This document shows positions 25,363 through 33,457 of a stretch of DNA of 64,000 nucleotides, one piece after another; positions within the stretch are counted from its first letter, which is position 1; every line of letters begins with the position of its first letter. The notes under the pieces are model-generated. The model was not told the origin of the DNA. It was given only the letters and a program-made list of their open reading frames with translations, and did not search any database. This stretch comes from Occallatibacter riparius (GTDB lineage Bacteria > Acidobacteriota > Terriglobia > Terriglobales > Acidobacteriaceae). The position numbers were made by a program, and so were the translations under genes. The stretch is from positions 6,324,001 to 6,388,000 of the forward strand of contig NZ_CP093313.1 in NCBI RefSeq assembly GCF_025264625.1, read 5' to 3'.

Positions 25363-26122
25363 CCATCGCCTCCTGTTCGAAGATGTGCGCGGCCTCGAGC
25401 CGCCGCTTAAAGAAATCCACATACCCCGCGCGCCGCTCCGCCGCACTGAGGTTCCCCGGTATCGCGTTGAGCCACGCATCGGGCACTGCACCCGCAATCC
25501 GTTCGAAAACTCCATCGCTCAGCTTTTCGCGTGCTGCTGCACCCGCTTGCGGAATCTCTTTTGCCCAGGGCAGCAGCACATGCTGCTCAATCTGCTTGAA
25601 CGGCGACGCAATCTTCGCCTCCATCGTCGCCCAGTCGTGATGAAAGAACAGCGCCGCGCCGTGATCGATGGGATACAGCTTGCGATGCCACACCAGCAGG
25701 TTCGCATTCCGCGGCGTGCGGTCCACGTTCTGCGCGAACGCATCGAACCACACCAGCATTGAGGCCTCATCGGCCGCCGCCGCATCTCGCGCCGCAGGGT
25801 CGAACATCACCGAGCCAGGCAGATAATCGAGCGCCAGGTTCAATCCGGCGCTCGCCTTCAGCAGGTGCCGAATCTCCGCATCGGGCTCGTTCCGCCCCAG
25901 CGCCGCATCAATCTCCGCAAACACGATTTCCGGCACGCGTAGTCCCAGCGCTCGCCCGATCTCGCCTGCAATCAATTCCGCTATCAGCGCCAGAATCCCC
26001 TGTCCTGCTCCGCGAAACTTCACCACGTACAAGCCCAGGTCATCGCCCTCCACAATCGCAGGCAGAGATCCGCCCTCGCGCAAAGGCACCACATATCGCG
26101 TCGCATTGATGGTTCGGAGCAT
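25340..26122 (-). CDS. HipA_2-type protein-kinase-like protein
   Basis: A 260-residue stand-alone HipA-like kinase-fold protein. Lys35 (LYVVKFRG) fits the ATP-binding lysine, Asp134 and Asn139 in NVDRTPRNAN fit the catalytic loop, and Asp153 (PIDHG) fits the metal-binding aspartate. There is no HipB antitoxin with a helix-turn-helix beside it, unlike classic HipBA. Instead it overlaps a DUF3037 gene. Whether it phosphorylates tRNA synthetases, like HipA, or another target is unknown. The ATG at 26122 gives the natural N-terminus (MLRTINATRYV). Confidence 0.8.
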   Translation of the reverse strand: MLRTINATRYVVPLREGGSLPAIVEGDDLGLYVVKFRGAGQGILALIAELIAGEIGRALGLRVPEIVFAEIDAALGRNEPDAEIRHLLKASAGLNLALDYLPGSVMFDPAARDAAAADEASMLVWFDAFAQNVDRTPRNANLLVWHRKLYPIDHGAALFFHHDWATMEAKIASPFKQIEQHVLLPWAKEIPQAGAAAREKLSDGVFERIAGAVPDAWLNAIPGNLSAAERRAGYVDFFKRRLEAAHIFEQEAMDARTRII

Positions 26123-26176
26123 CGCTCTCCAGTGTATCCGCCCCTCGAAATGCACCCACGCCAGACGGTGAATTCT

Positions 26177-26803
26177 TCAGTCAGTGGTGCGCTCATCGGT
26201 GAGCTTGATAGTCAGATTTGCATGCTTTGACGCCAACGTGCGGAGATCCCGACTCAGCGAGTCAAAGTCGAATTCGGTGGTCGAAAATATTCCAGGATCT
26301 AGCAGAAAGTGTATTTGTGTCCCGTGCCGGCTGCTGGTACCTGCCCTCATCAATTCGTTTGTGGGATTTCCTGCGCGATACTCCTGCTGCCATACGTTGC
26401 CGTCGCGAAAGATTTTGAGGTTAAGCTGTTGACTCAAGGCGTTTGCGATTGCCAGACCGTTCATCGCAGGCGCATACAGTGACGTCAAAATCTTCTCCGC
26501 CCGGGACTTATGGGGTTCAATTCCGTCTCGGTCAACTGGCAGGCCTCTACCATCATTGAAAACTGTTACGGATCCGTCGGAGTGCAGGACAACTTCGACC
26601 CGGACCGCAGCAATTTGCGCTTGCTCTTCAAGGTGAAGTGCAACCCCGTCCACAGCCTCCAAGACCAGGAGGCTTACAAGCCGACAGAGACCATCTTGGT
26701 CAGTAGAACCCACATACATTTTGGGTCGCGTACGTATCGCTTCTGCGGTCGTTATAACCCTTATCGGATTGATGTCGTGCGGGTCAGAACTCGTCGCAGT
26801 CAT
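26177..26803 (-). CDS. Stand-alone, degenerate GyrB/ParE-like N-terminal domain
   Basis: A 208-residue protein resembling the first half of the GyrB ATPase region. AEAIRTRPKMYVGSTDQDGL corresponds to the GyrB RPGMYIG block, VFNDGRGLPVDRDG to DDGRGIP, and NALSQQLNLKIFRDG to the NALS block. The transducer, toprim and C-terminal domains are absent. The Mg-binding Asn of motif I is replaced (ExxDG at 49-53), and the GGLHGVG lid is gone, so ATP hydrolysis is doubtful. It could be a pseudogene of a topoisomerase subunit or a specialised binding protein. The frame is clean, which favours function. A GTG at 26812 is the alternative start. It lies just upstream of the HipA_2 pair, 54 bases away. Confidence 0.68.
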   Translation of the reverse strand: MTATSSDPHDINPIRVITTAEAIRTRPKMYVGSTDQDGLCRLVSLLVLEAVDGVALHLEEQAQIAAVRVEVVLHSDGSVTVFNDGRGLPVDRDGIEPHKSRAEKILTSLYAPAMNGLAIANALSQQLNLKIFRDGNVWQQEYRAGNPTNELMRAGTSSRHGTQIHFLLDPGIFSTTEFDFDSLSRDLRTLASKHANLTIKLTDERTTD

Positions 26804-26859
26804 TGGAATCACCCATCAGAAGGTTTTCGGAGATCGAGACTCGATTGTACCGGCATCTC

Positions 26860-27378
26860 TTATCCCTCTGGGTCCAGCAACCGCGCTCCAGGCCCTTGCC
26901 TGCCCAGTTCATCCCATGGATTGCGAAGCGGGCACACCCCCATCGACAAACACCCGCATCCGATGCACCCATCGAGCTGATCGCGCAATCCCGTCAGGCG
27001 CTGGATCCGCTGATCAAGGTCTGCCCGCCATCGCGCCGAGAGCTTGCTCCAGTCTTCCGCGGTCGGCGTACGCTCGTTCGGGAGTGCCTTCAACGCATCG
27101 CGAATCACGGCCAGCGAAATCCCGGCGCGCTGCGCCACGCGAATCACTGCTACCCTGCGCAGCACCTCGCGCGCATAGCGCCGCTGGTTACCCTGATTGC
27201 GCCAGCTCGTGATCAGCCCCTCGGCCTCATAAAAATGCAGCGTCGAAACTGCAACGCCCGCGCGCTGCGCCATCTCGCCGACCGAGAGATCCGTCTTGCA
27301 CTTCCCGCGCATCGCCTGCGCATTCATAGGCTCGCAGCAGTCCCTCCGCTCAACGGCCTTTTTCGCGGACTTTTTCAT
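26860..27378 (-). CDS. soxR: Redox-sensing MerR-family regulator SoxR
   Basis: A 172-residue transcription activator that senses redox-active compounds through a [2Fe-2S] cluster. The helix-turn-helix covers LSVGEMAQRAGVAVSTLHFYE (residues 31-51). The cluster ligands are Cys138, Cys141, Cys143 and Cys149 in CIGCGCLSMGVC, the exact SoxR spacing. The first 28 residues form an extra basic, Cys-containing extension (RRDCCEP); an internal ATG at Met18 could also be used. A perfect SoxR-type operator lies at 27392-27409 between this gene and the divergent flavin reductase, which is its likely target. Outside enterics SoxR usually controls small redox enzymes directly, as seen here. Confidence 0.93.
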   Translation of the reverse strand: MKKSAKKAVERRDCCEPMNAQAMRGKCKTDLSVGEMAQRAGVAVSTLHFYEAEGLITSWRNQGNQRRYAREVLRRVAVIRVAQRAGISLAVIRDALKALPNERTPTAEDWSKLSARWRADLDQRIQRLTGLRDQLDGCIGCGCLSMGVCPLRNPWDELGRQGPGARLLDPEG

Positions 27379-27387
27379 GCGGCCCTC

Positions 27388-27418
27388 TTGACCTCAAGTT
27401 TACTTGAGGTTGCACGAT
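27388..27418 (+). promoter_or_regulatory. SoxR box inside a long-spacer promoter
   Basis: A perfect 18-base palindrome, CCTCAAGT-TT-ACTTGAGG, occupies 27392-27409. It overlaps a -35-like TTGACC (27388-27393), and a weak -10-like CACGAT lies at 27413-27418, giving a spacer of about 19 bases. This is the layout expected for MerR-type activation by SoxR of the flavin reductase gene, with the soxR start only 14 bases away on the other side. Confidence 0.87.
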
Positions 27419-27457
27419 GGATTCAGACGCATTCAAGGAGAGGAGATTCCCCTACCT

Positions 27458-28018
27458 ATGACCGACACCATCCACATCGGACTCATCTACGGCAGCACCC
27501 GCAAAGGCCGCTTTTGCGACACCGTCGCCCGTTGGGCCGTCGACGAGATTCGCGCGCAAGGCCACTACATCGTGCACATCATCGACCCTGCCGAAAGCAG
27601 CCCCGGCAGTGATGAGCCCTCCAAATCCCCCACGCTTTGGGAGCGCATGGCCCAGTGCGACGCCTTCGTTGTTGTCACACCCGAGTACAACCACGGCTAC
27701 CCCGCCGCGCTAAAAATGCTCATCGACTCCGTCGGTCCCGAGTGGCACGCCAAGCCTGTCGCCTTCGTCTCTTACGGCGGCATCTCCGGCGGCCTCCGCG
27801 CAGTCGAGCAGCTTCGGCTGGTGTTCGCCGAGCTGCACGCCGTCACTATCCGCGACTCCGTCAGCTTCGCCAGCGCCTGGGAGCTGTTCGACGCGACCGG
27901 CAAGCTCAAGCAGCCCGAGCGGGCGCAGCGAAGCATGGCCACGATGCTCGGACGTCTTCGCTGGTGGGCCGTTGCGCTCCGCGATGCCCGCGCCGCCGTC
28001 CCCTACACCAACGCATAA
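27458..28018 (+). CDS. NADPH-dependent FMN reductase-family flavoprotein (probable SoxR target)
   Basis: A 186-residue flavodoxin-fold reductase of the NADPH-dependent FMN reductase/azoreductase group. The FMN phosphate loop is GSTRKGRFCDTVARW, and the second flavin motif is TPEYNHGYPAALKMLIDSV. It probably reduces quinones, azo compounds or free flavin in the cytoplasm. The ATG at 27458 follows a strong AAGGAGAGGAG region; the frame extends to 27404, but that part overlaps the operator. A SoxR box directly upstream implies induction by redox-cycling compounds. Confidence 0.9.
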   Translation: MTDTIHIGLIYGSTRKGRFCDTVARWAVDEIRAQGHYIVHIIDPAESSPGSDEPSKSPTLWERMAQCDAFVVVTPEYNHGYPAALKMLIDSVGPEWHAKPVAFVSYGGISGGLRAVEQLRLVFAELHAVTIRDSVSFASAWELFDATGKLKQPERAQRSMATMLGRLRWWAVALRDARAAVPYTNA

Positions 28019-28044
28019 GGGCGATTATGCTTTGAACAGAGCTA

Positions 28045-28082
28045 GCAGGCGCCGAAAGCGCAGTTGGCCCCACCGCAGGTGG
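28045..28082. repeat. Single copy of the dispersed GC-rich repeat
   Basis: GCAGGCGCCGAAAGCGCAGT followed by TGGCCCCACCGCAGGTGG matches the element at 13661-13742 and 16321-16451. It fills most of the gap between the flavin reductase and the next oxidoreductase, and its 3' end touches the GGAGAGG ribosome site of that gene. Confidence 0.7.
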
Positions 28083-28095
28083 AGAGGTACACGCT

Positions 28096-28986
28096 TTGCG
28101 CATTGGATTTCTGGGAACAGGCGCCATGGGAACTCCCATGGCGCATCGATTGATTGCAGCCGGACACGAGCTCGCCGTCTGGAACCGCAGTGAAGGCAAA
28201 ACCGAATCGCTGTTACGCGAAGGGGCTATCGCCGCCGGCACTCCGGCCGAAGCCGAGCTCGGAGCAGACGCCGTGATTACGATGCTCTTCGACGATCACG
28301 CGAACGAAGAGGTGCTCTTTGGGCCCAATGGCCTGATGGACGCGCTCACGCCGTCCACGCTCCATATCGCTTGCAGCACCATCAGCGTCGCGTTCTCTGA
28401 GCGCCTCACGCGCGAGCACGAACGCCGCGGCATCCCCTTCATCGCCGCGCCTGTCTTCGGGCGCCCCAACGTCGCTGAAGCCGGCAAGCTGTGGATCGCT
28501 ATCGCCGGCCCTGACGATCTCATCGAGCGCGCCCGCCCTATCCTCCAACCGATGTCGCGCGGCATCTCCGTCGTTGGCAAGCATCCACCGCAGGCGCATG
28601 CACTCAAACTCGGCGGCAACTTCCTGATCAGCGCGATGATTCACTCTCTCGGCGAGTCCTTCGTCTACGCGCAGGCGCAGGGCATCGAGCCGGAAGTCTT
28701 CTTCGAGACCGTGAATAGCGCGCTCTTCCAGTCTCCGTTCTACGCCGCCTATGCCAACGTAATGCTGCATCCGCCGGAGCACGTGGGCGCTACCATCAGC
28801 CTCGGGGCAAAAGACCTCCGTCTGCTCCGCGAAGCTGCAGCAGCGGCCGGCGTGCGCCTCAGCCTGGCTGATAATCTCGCCGAAATCTTCGACGAAGCCA
28901 GAAGGACCGGCCTCGCCAATGAAGACTGGGCCGTTGGCCAGTACAAGATGGCGCAACGCCGGGGCAAGCTGAAAGCTGACGGCTGA
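28096..28986 (+). CDS. NAD(P)-dependent oxidoreductase, 3-hydroxyisobutyrate dehydrogenase family
   Basis: A 296-residue beta-hydroxyacid dehydrogenase. The Rossmann motif is GFLGTGAMGTPMAHRL at the N-terminus, the substrate region is AAPVFGRPNVAEAGKLWI, and the conserved lysine lies in HALKLGGNFLISAM. The Arg in the second half of beta2 (VWNRS) suggests NADP(H). Related enzymes act on 3-hydroxyisobutyrate, tartronate semialdehyde or imines (imine reductases). The exact substrate is open. The TTG at 28096 starts the Rossmann strand and is preceded by GGAGAGG at 28081-28087; no ATG suits as well. The SDR gene follows on the same strand. Confidence 0.87.
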   Translation: MRIGFLGTGAMGTPMAHRLIAAGHELAVWNRSEGKTESLLREGAIAAGTPAEAELGADAVITMLFDDHANEEVLFGPNGLMDALTPSTLHIACSTISVAFSERLTREHERRGIPFIAAPVFGRPNVAEAGKLWIAIAGPDDLIERARPILQPMSRGISVVGKHPPQAHALKLGGNFLISAMIHSLGESFVYAQAQGIEPEVFFETVNSALFQSPFYAAYANVMLHPPEHVGATISLGAKDLRLLREAAAAAGVRLSLADNLAEIFDEARRTGLANEDWAVGQYKMAQRRGKLKADG

Positions 28987-29046
28987 TGGCTGTCTTCGGT
29001 ATTCCCCGTCACGCATGAGGCCTCCGCGCTTCTTTACAATGGCCCC

Positions 29047-29817
29047 ATGAGTTTTCGCGGAAAGATCGTCTTCATCAGCGGAGCCAGCTCCGGCATTGGC
29101 GCTGCCACCGCGCGCGCGTTTGCTGCGGAGGGCGCACGGCTTCTGCTGGCCGCCCGCCGCGCTGCCAAGCTTGCTGAAGTTGCCTCAGAGGCGCTCGCTT
29201 CGGGCGCCGAATCTGTCCACTCCATCGATCTCGACGTGCGCGACCATCGCGCCGTGCAGAACGCCATCGACACCCTGCCGGAAGAGTGGGCCGCGATCGA
29301 CATCCTGGTCAACAACGCGGGCCTCAGCCGCGGACTCGACAAACTCTACATGGGCCGCATCGAGGACTGGGAAGAGATGATCGACACCAACGTGAAGGGC
29401 CTGCTCTATGTCACGCGCTCCGTTGTGCCTGGCATGGTGGTGCGCGGCCGCGGCCACGTGATCAATCTCGGCTCCACCGCCGGCGAACTCACTTATCCCA
29501 ATGGAGCCGTTTACTGCGCCAGCAAGGCGGCGGAACGCTCCATCAATGATGGCCTGCGCCAAGACCTGCTGGGCACGCCCGTGCGCGTCACTACGGTTGA
29601 TCCCGGCATGGTGGAAACCGAGTTCAGCATGGTGCGTTTTCACGGAGACAAGGAGCGCGCCGCTAAGGTCTACAAAGGCGTGAAGCCGCTCACTCCGGAA
29701 GATGTCGCAGATGTCATCGTGTGGGCGGCCGGGAGACCCGCGCATGTCAACATCGCGCGCGTGCTGCTTACGCCTGTGCAGCAGGCCAACTCACTTCTCT
29801 TCCATCGCGAGGAATAG
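29047..29817 (+). CDS. Short-chain dehydrogenase/reductase, YdfG-like
   Basis: A 256-residue classical SDR. Cofactor loop SGASSGIG is at about residues 11-18, NNAG at 89-92, and the catalytic residues are Ser143, Tyr156 and Lys160 (YCASK). The late segment VDPGMVETEFSMVRFHGD with ERAAKVYKG is typical of YdfG, the NADP-dependent 3-hydroxy acid/L-allo-threonine dehydrogenase. It is a cytoplasmic tetramer in characterised members. The start follows a short gap after the previous oxidoreductase, and the two genes may form a unit. It converges on mqnE. Confidence 0.9.
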   Translation: MSFRGKIVFISGASSGIGAATARAFAAEGARLLLAARRAAKLAEVASEALASGAESVHSIDLDVRDHRAVQNAIDTLPEEWAAIDILVNNAGLSRGLDKLYMGRIEDWEEMIDTNVKGLLYVTRSVVPGMVVRGRGHVINLGSTAGELTYPNGAVYCASKAAERSINDGLRQDLLGTPVRVTTVDPGMVETEFSMVRFHGDKERAAKVYKGVKPLTPEDVADVIVWAAGRPAHVNIARVLLTPVQQANSLLFHREE

Positions 29818-29853
29818 CAGAGCGGCTTCGAGTTTGAGTTTTCGGCGGCCTGT

Positions 29854-31002
29854 CTAGACCGCTACGACGAAGCTGTCTTCGGTGCGCGTCACCGGGTGGT
29901 AGAGTGTGTCGCGCTCGACGGGAACGCGGCCGGCCTCGGTGATGAGGCGGCAGAGTTCCTTGCGCGTCATGCCCTGCGGCGTGGTGGCGCCGGCGTCGTG
30001 GTAGATCTTCTCTTCGATGACGGTGCCGTCAAGGTCGTCGGCTCCGAAGCGAAGGGCGATCTGGGCGATTTTCGGCGTAAGCATCTGCCAGTAAGCCTTG
30101 ATATGCGCGAAGTTGTCGAGCAGCAGCCGGCTGACGGCGATCTGGCGGATGTCGGTAAGCCCCGTGGTGACGGGGAGATGGTCGAGCGGGGTGTTTTCCG
30201 GGTGGAAGGCCAGGGGTATGAACGTCTGGAAACCGCCGGTCTCGTCCTGGACTTCGCGGAGCTTGAGCAGGTGGTCGACGCGGTCCTCGTTGTTCTCGAT
30301 GTGGCCGTAGAGCATGGTGGCATTCGACCGGAAACCCATCTTGTGAGCCAGACGGGCGGTCTCGAGCCACTCGCTGCCGTCGATCTTGTGATCACAGATG
30401 ATGGAGCGGACTCGGGCGGAGAAAATTTCAGCACCGCCGCCGGGCATCGAGTCGACCCCGCACTCGCGGAGTTTGACCAGTGTTTCTTCGATCGTGAGCT
30501 TGGCGCGGCGAGCGAGGAAGGCCACTTCAACCATGGTGAAGGCTTTGATGTGGACCTTGGGAAAGCGCTGCTTGAGGCCGCGGACCAGATCTGTGAAGTA
30601 CTCGAGGGGCAGGTCAGGGTGCAGGCCGCCGACGATGTGGAACTCGGTAACGGCTTCAGAGTAGCCGGAGGCGGCGGTCTCCCAGGCCTCTTCGAGGGCC
30701 ATGGTGTAGCCGGCGGGGTCGCCCTTCTTGCGGCCGAAGGCGCAGAGCTTGCAAGCCGCGACGCAGACGTTGGTCGGGTTGATGTGGCGATTCACGTTGA
30801 AGTAGGTGATGTCGCCATGCAGGCGCTCGCGGACGGAGTTGGCGAGCCAGCCTACGGCGAGGACATCCGAGGTTCCGTAGAGCGTGAGGCCGTCTTGAAA
30901 GTCGAGCCGCTGGCCGGCGAGGACCTTCTCTGCGATGGGTGCTAAGCGGGGGTCGTTGGCTCGGAAGGGATGAGTGCCGGAGGTCTGGGCTGCAGCCTGC
31001 AT
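29854..31002 (-). CDS. mqnE: Aminofutalosine synthase MqnE (radical SAM)
   Basis: A 382-residue radical SAM enzyme that joins S-adenosylmethionine with 3-[(1-carboxyvinyl)oxy]benzoate to make aminofutalosine in the futalosine route to menaquinone. The 4Fe-4S ligands are Cys80, Cys84 and Cys87 (CVAACKLC, the CX3CX2C form). Further support comes from the FHIVGGLHPDLP block, the DSMPGGGAEIF block and the HxENTPL region. Length is normal. mqnD lies about 20 kb away in this window, so the pathway genes are scattered. No good ribosome site is seen before the ATG. Confidence 0.94.
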   Translation of the reverse strand: MQAAAQTSGTHPFRANDPRLAPIAEKVLAGQRLDFQDGLTLYGTSDVLAVGWLANSVRERLHGDITYFNVNRHINPTNVCVAACKLCAFGRKKGDPAGYTMALEEAWETAASGYSEAVTEFHIVGGLHPDLPLEYFTDLVRGLKQRFPKVHIKAFTMVEVAFLARRAKLTIEETLVKLRECGVDSMPGGGAEIFSARVRSIICDHKIDGSEWLETARLAHKMGFRSNATMLYGHIENNEDRVDHLLKLREVQDETGGFQTFIPLAFHPENTPLDHLPVTTGLTDIRQIAVSRLLLDNFAHIKAYWQMLTPKIAQIALRFGADDLDGTVIEEKIYHDAGATTPQGMTRKELCRLITEAGRVPVERDTLYHPVTRTEDSFVVAV

Positions 31003-31450
31003 AGATAGATGATACAGAACGAAAGGTTTAGGCTTCAGGGAATTGGAGTCTGTTTTGGGGATTAGGTTTTAGGGATTAGGCTTGCGAGGTCAAGTTTGGG
31101 TTTGCAGCCAGACGCGAGCCAAGATCATGTTGATCATTTGGTAACTGAAGGGGTTTAATTTTTAGAACACCGGCGGAGACGATATTGTTTTTAATATCGA
31201 CGTAAGCCTCGCTTTATTAGCTGGTTATCAAAAATTTGGCGAATAAACGGAGAAGTAAAAACAGGGGGAGGGGTAGCTAATTTTCTAGTAAACACCCTCT
31301 GATCTTTCGCGACGGGCTGTAGACAGGCCTTCGAAAAAACACACCGCTGCCCACGTCAGCAGGTTAGTCGAAGATAGCAGACGGGTCTGTGATGGGGATC
31401 ACGGGTGATGTCTTCCCTGCAGCGCGGTCAGCAGACCGCGCTGAGGAGCG
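31003..31450. other. 448-base gene-free interval with an AT-rich tract and a strong hairpin
   Basis: I see no gene here. The middle (about 31130-31320) is markedly AT-rich for this genome (for example GTTTTTAATATC and TTATCAAAAATTTGG), and it may hold the mqnE promoter or be a foreign fragment. Near 31060-31085 the sequence GGATTAGG is repeated. At 31420-31443 a perfect 10-base-pair stem, CAGCGCGGTC/GACCGCGCTG with loop AGCA, lies just past the stop of the propeller gene. It has no T-tract, so it may act as a 3'-end stabiliser or a weak terminator. Confidence 0.55.
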
Positions 31451-33457
31451 TTAGCGCTGGCCAGCCTGGGCTTGCGAAGGCTTGGGCTCGGCCAGGACCC
31501 CATCATCAAGCGAGGCCGCAAGCATTCGGTCGCCAGCGGTACGCACCATGTAGAGGTGGTAGCCGGTCTGGTACCACTTCCAATCAAGGCTTTGCGTATC
31601 GATGGCGTAGATGAAGTCACTGCCGTGCGAGCTGACCAGGAGTTTGTTCGTCTGCGCGTCGTAGTAGAGGTCGGTGACGTCTTTCATAGGCAGGCGATGG
31701 ACCCACATCCAGGCCTTGCCTTTGTCGCGGGTGAAGTAGACGCCTTCGCGCGATCCCAGCCAGAGGGTTCCGTCTGCCGCGAAGATGATGCGGTGGATGT
31801 GGGTGACGGCGGTGGGAATGCCCATAGGCCACCAGGTCTTCCCCGAGTCGTTGGAGAGGACGATGCCGGCGGGTTTGGCGGCGGCCATGGTTTCGCCATG
31901 CACAGCGATAGAAGTGAAATCGGCTCCCTGGCCGGGGCCCCCCTGCCACGTGACGCCTTTGTCTTTGCTGGTGTAGAGGCCTCCGCTGGTAGCGGCAGCC
32001 CAGACATCGCCGGAAGCGTCGAGGCCGTAGACCCGGCCGTCGAACTGGCGGGTGGGTTCCTTCACGCTCTTCTCGACGATGACGCGCTTGCCCTTGACGA
32101 CGGTTGGGGTGGGCTTCGCGATGGTGTTGGCGATGGTGTTACGGGGCTGCCACTCTTCCTTTTCAAGGAGGAAGATGCCGCTGCTGGTGCCGGCGAGGAC
32201 GACTCCGTCGGGTGATTCCGAAAGAGCGAACACATCGCGGCCCTCGAGGCCGTCGGCAACCTGCTTCCAGCGCTCTCCTCCGTCAGAGGAGAAGAAAACT
32301 CCGCCGTAGGTCTTGTCGTTGACGACTCCGGCGTAGACGCGAGAGGGGTCCTTGGGATCGATGGTGAGAGCCTGCACCTTGCGGGCGGAGAAGCCGCGAT
32401 TGGTCTGCGTGAATGAGACGGCAGAGTTATCGCTGGTGAGGACGCCGCCACGATCGGTGGAGAGGATGACGCGATCAGGATTGGTGGGGTTGATGTGGAC
32501 GTCGTTGACGATGACTTCAGGACCGGTCATACGCTGGAAAGTCTTGCCGGCGTTGGTGGTCTTGTAGAGGCCCTCGGTGGTTCCGGCGTACACGGTGTCG
32601 CGGTGGACGGGGTCCTGCCGGAGGACGCGGGTGCGGCGGGCGGTGGCCGGGATTCCCTGGATCTTCTTGAACTGGGCTCCGCCGCTCTCGCTCTTGTAGA
32701 TGCCACTGCACGCGCTCAGATAAATGACATTGGGTTGCTGGGGATCGATGATGATGGAGAACACGTCAGAGTCATCGATCAGTCCCTCTTTGACGTTGTT
32801 CCAGTGCGCGCCGCCATCGGTGGTCTTCCAGGGCAGGTGCCAGGTACCGGCATAAATGATGTTGGGATCTCGCGGATCGATGGCGAGGGACTCGATCTCG
32901 TGGAGTTCCGTGCTGCCGGCGGGAGTGATCTGGCTCCAGGTTTCACCGGCGTCCTGCGAGCGGAAGACGCCCTGGAGCGTTCCTGCGAAGAGGATGCGGT
33001 GGTTGGAGGGGGCCTGCGTGAAGGCGCGGATGGACTGGCCTTTGAGACCCTTCACTTCACTCCAGGTTTTGCCGGCGTCGCGGCTCACCCAGAGGCCACC
33101 CTCGGGATGATCGAACTTCCAGGCAGCGGCAAAGATCAGAGAGGGATTGGATTCCTCGACGAGGATGTGATCGACCACCAGGTCATCGGACGCGTCGAGC
33201 TTGACCATGCGGCGCCAGGAGGCGCCTTCGTCGGTGGACTCGTAGATGAGACTGTTGGTGGTGCCGAGATAGAGGTGACGGGGGTCGCCGGGAACTGCGG
33301 TAACGACGCGGGCATCGCCGCCGTCGGGGCCGATGGGGCTCCAGGCTGCCTGCGCCGAAAGGGCGGCGGCCGACGCAACTGCGAGAAGCGGCAAGGCAAA
33401 AGGCGCAACACGATGGAGCGCCCGGAAGAATTTCATGAAGGGGTGCAAGGAGTCCAT
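31451..33457 (-). CDS. Secreted BNR/VPS10-type beta-propeller protein
   Basis: A 668-residue exported protein built from many sialidase-type (BNR) repeats, seen as recurring S-x-D-x-G-x-T/S-W motifs: STDEGASW, SRDAGKTW, SQDAGETW, TTDGGAHW, SKDKGVTW, SNDSGKTW. The signal peptide covers about residues 8-37, ending ALSAQA. Such proteins form one or two propellers, as in sortilin or xyloglucanases, but no catalytic acid of a GH74 enzyme can be assigned with confidence. An internal ATG at 33436 could be the true start; neither start has a clear ribosome site. The gene is followed by the hairpin at 31420. Confidence 0.83.
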   Translation of the reverse strand: MDSLHPFMKFFRALHRVAPFALPLLAVASAAALSAQAAWSPIGPDGGDARVVTAVPGDPRHLYLGTTNSLIYESTDEGASWRRMVKLDASDDLVVDHILVEESNPSLIFAAAWKFDHPEGGLWVSRDAGKTWSEVKGLKGQSIRAFTQAPSNHRILFAGTLQGVFRSQDAGETWSQITPAGSTELHEIESLAIDPRDPNIIYAGTWHLPWKTTDGGAHWNNVKEGLIDDSDVFSIIIDPQQPNVIYLSACSGIYKSESGGAQFKKIQGIPATARRTRVLRQDPVHRDTVYAGTTEGLYKTTNAGKTFQRMTGPEVIVNDVHINPTNPDRVILSTDRGGVLTSDNSAVSFTQTNRGFSARKVQALTIDPKDPSRVYAGVVNDKTYGGVFFSSDGGERWKQVADGLEGRDVFALSESPDGVVLAGTSSGIFLLEKEEWQPRNTIANTIAKPTPTVVKGKRVIVEKSVKEPTRQFDGRVYGLDASGDVWAAATSGGLYTSKDKGVTWQGGPGQGADFTSIAVHGETMAAAKPAGIVLSNDSGKTWWPMGIPTAVTHIHRIIFAADGTLWLGSREGVYFTRDKGKAWMWVHRLPMKDVTDLYYDAQTNKLLVSSHGSDFIYAIDTQSLDWKWYQTGYHLYMVRTAGDRMLAASLDDGVLAEPKPSQAQAGQR

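Noticed and set aside
31405..31614. Small plus-strand ORF at the hairpin
   Set aside because: Most of it is antisense to the BNR gene, and its first part is the palindrome itself.
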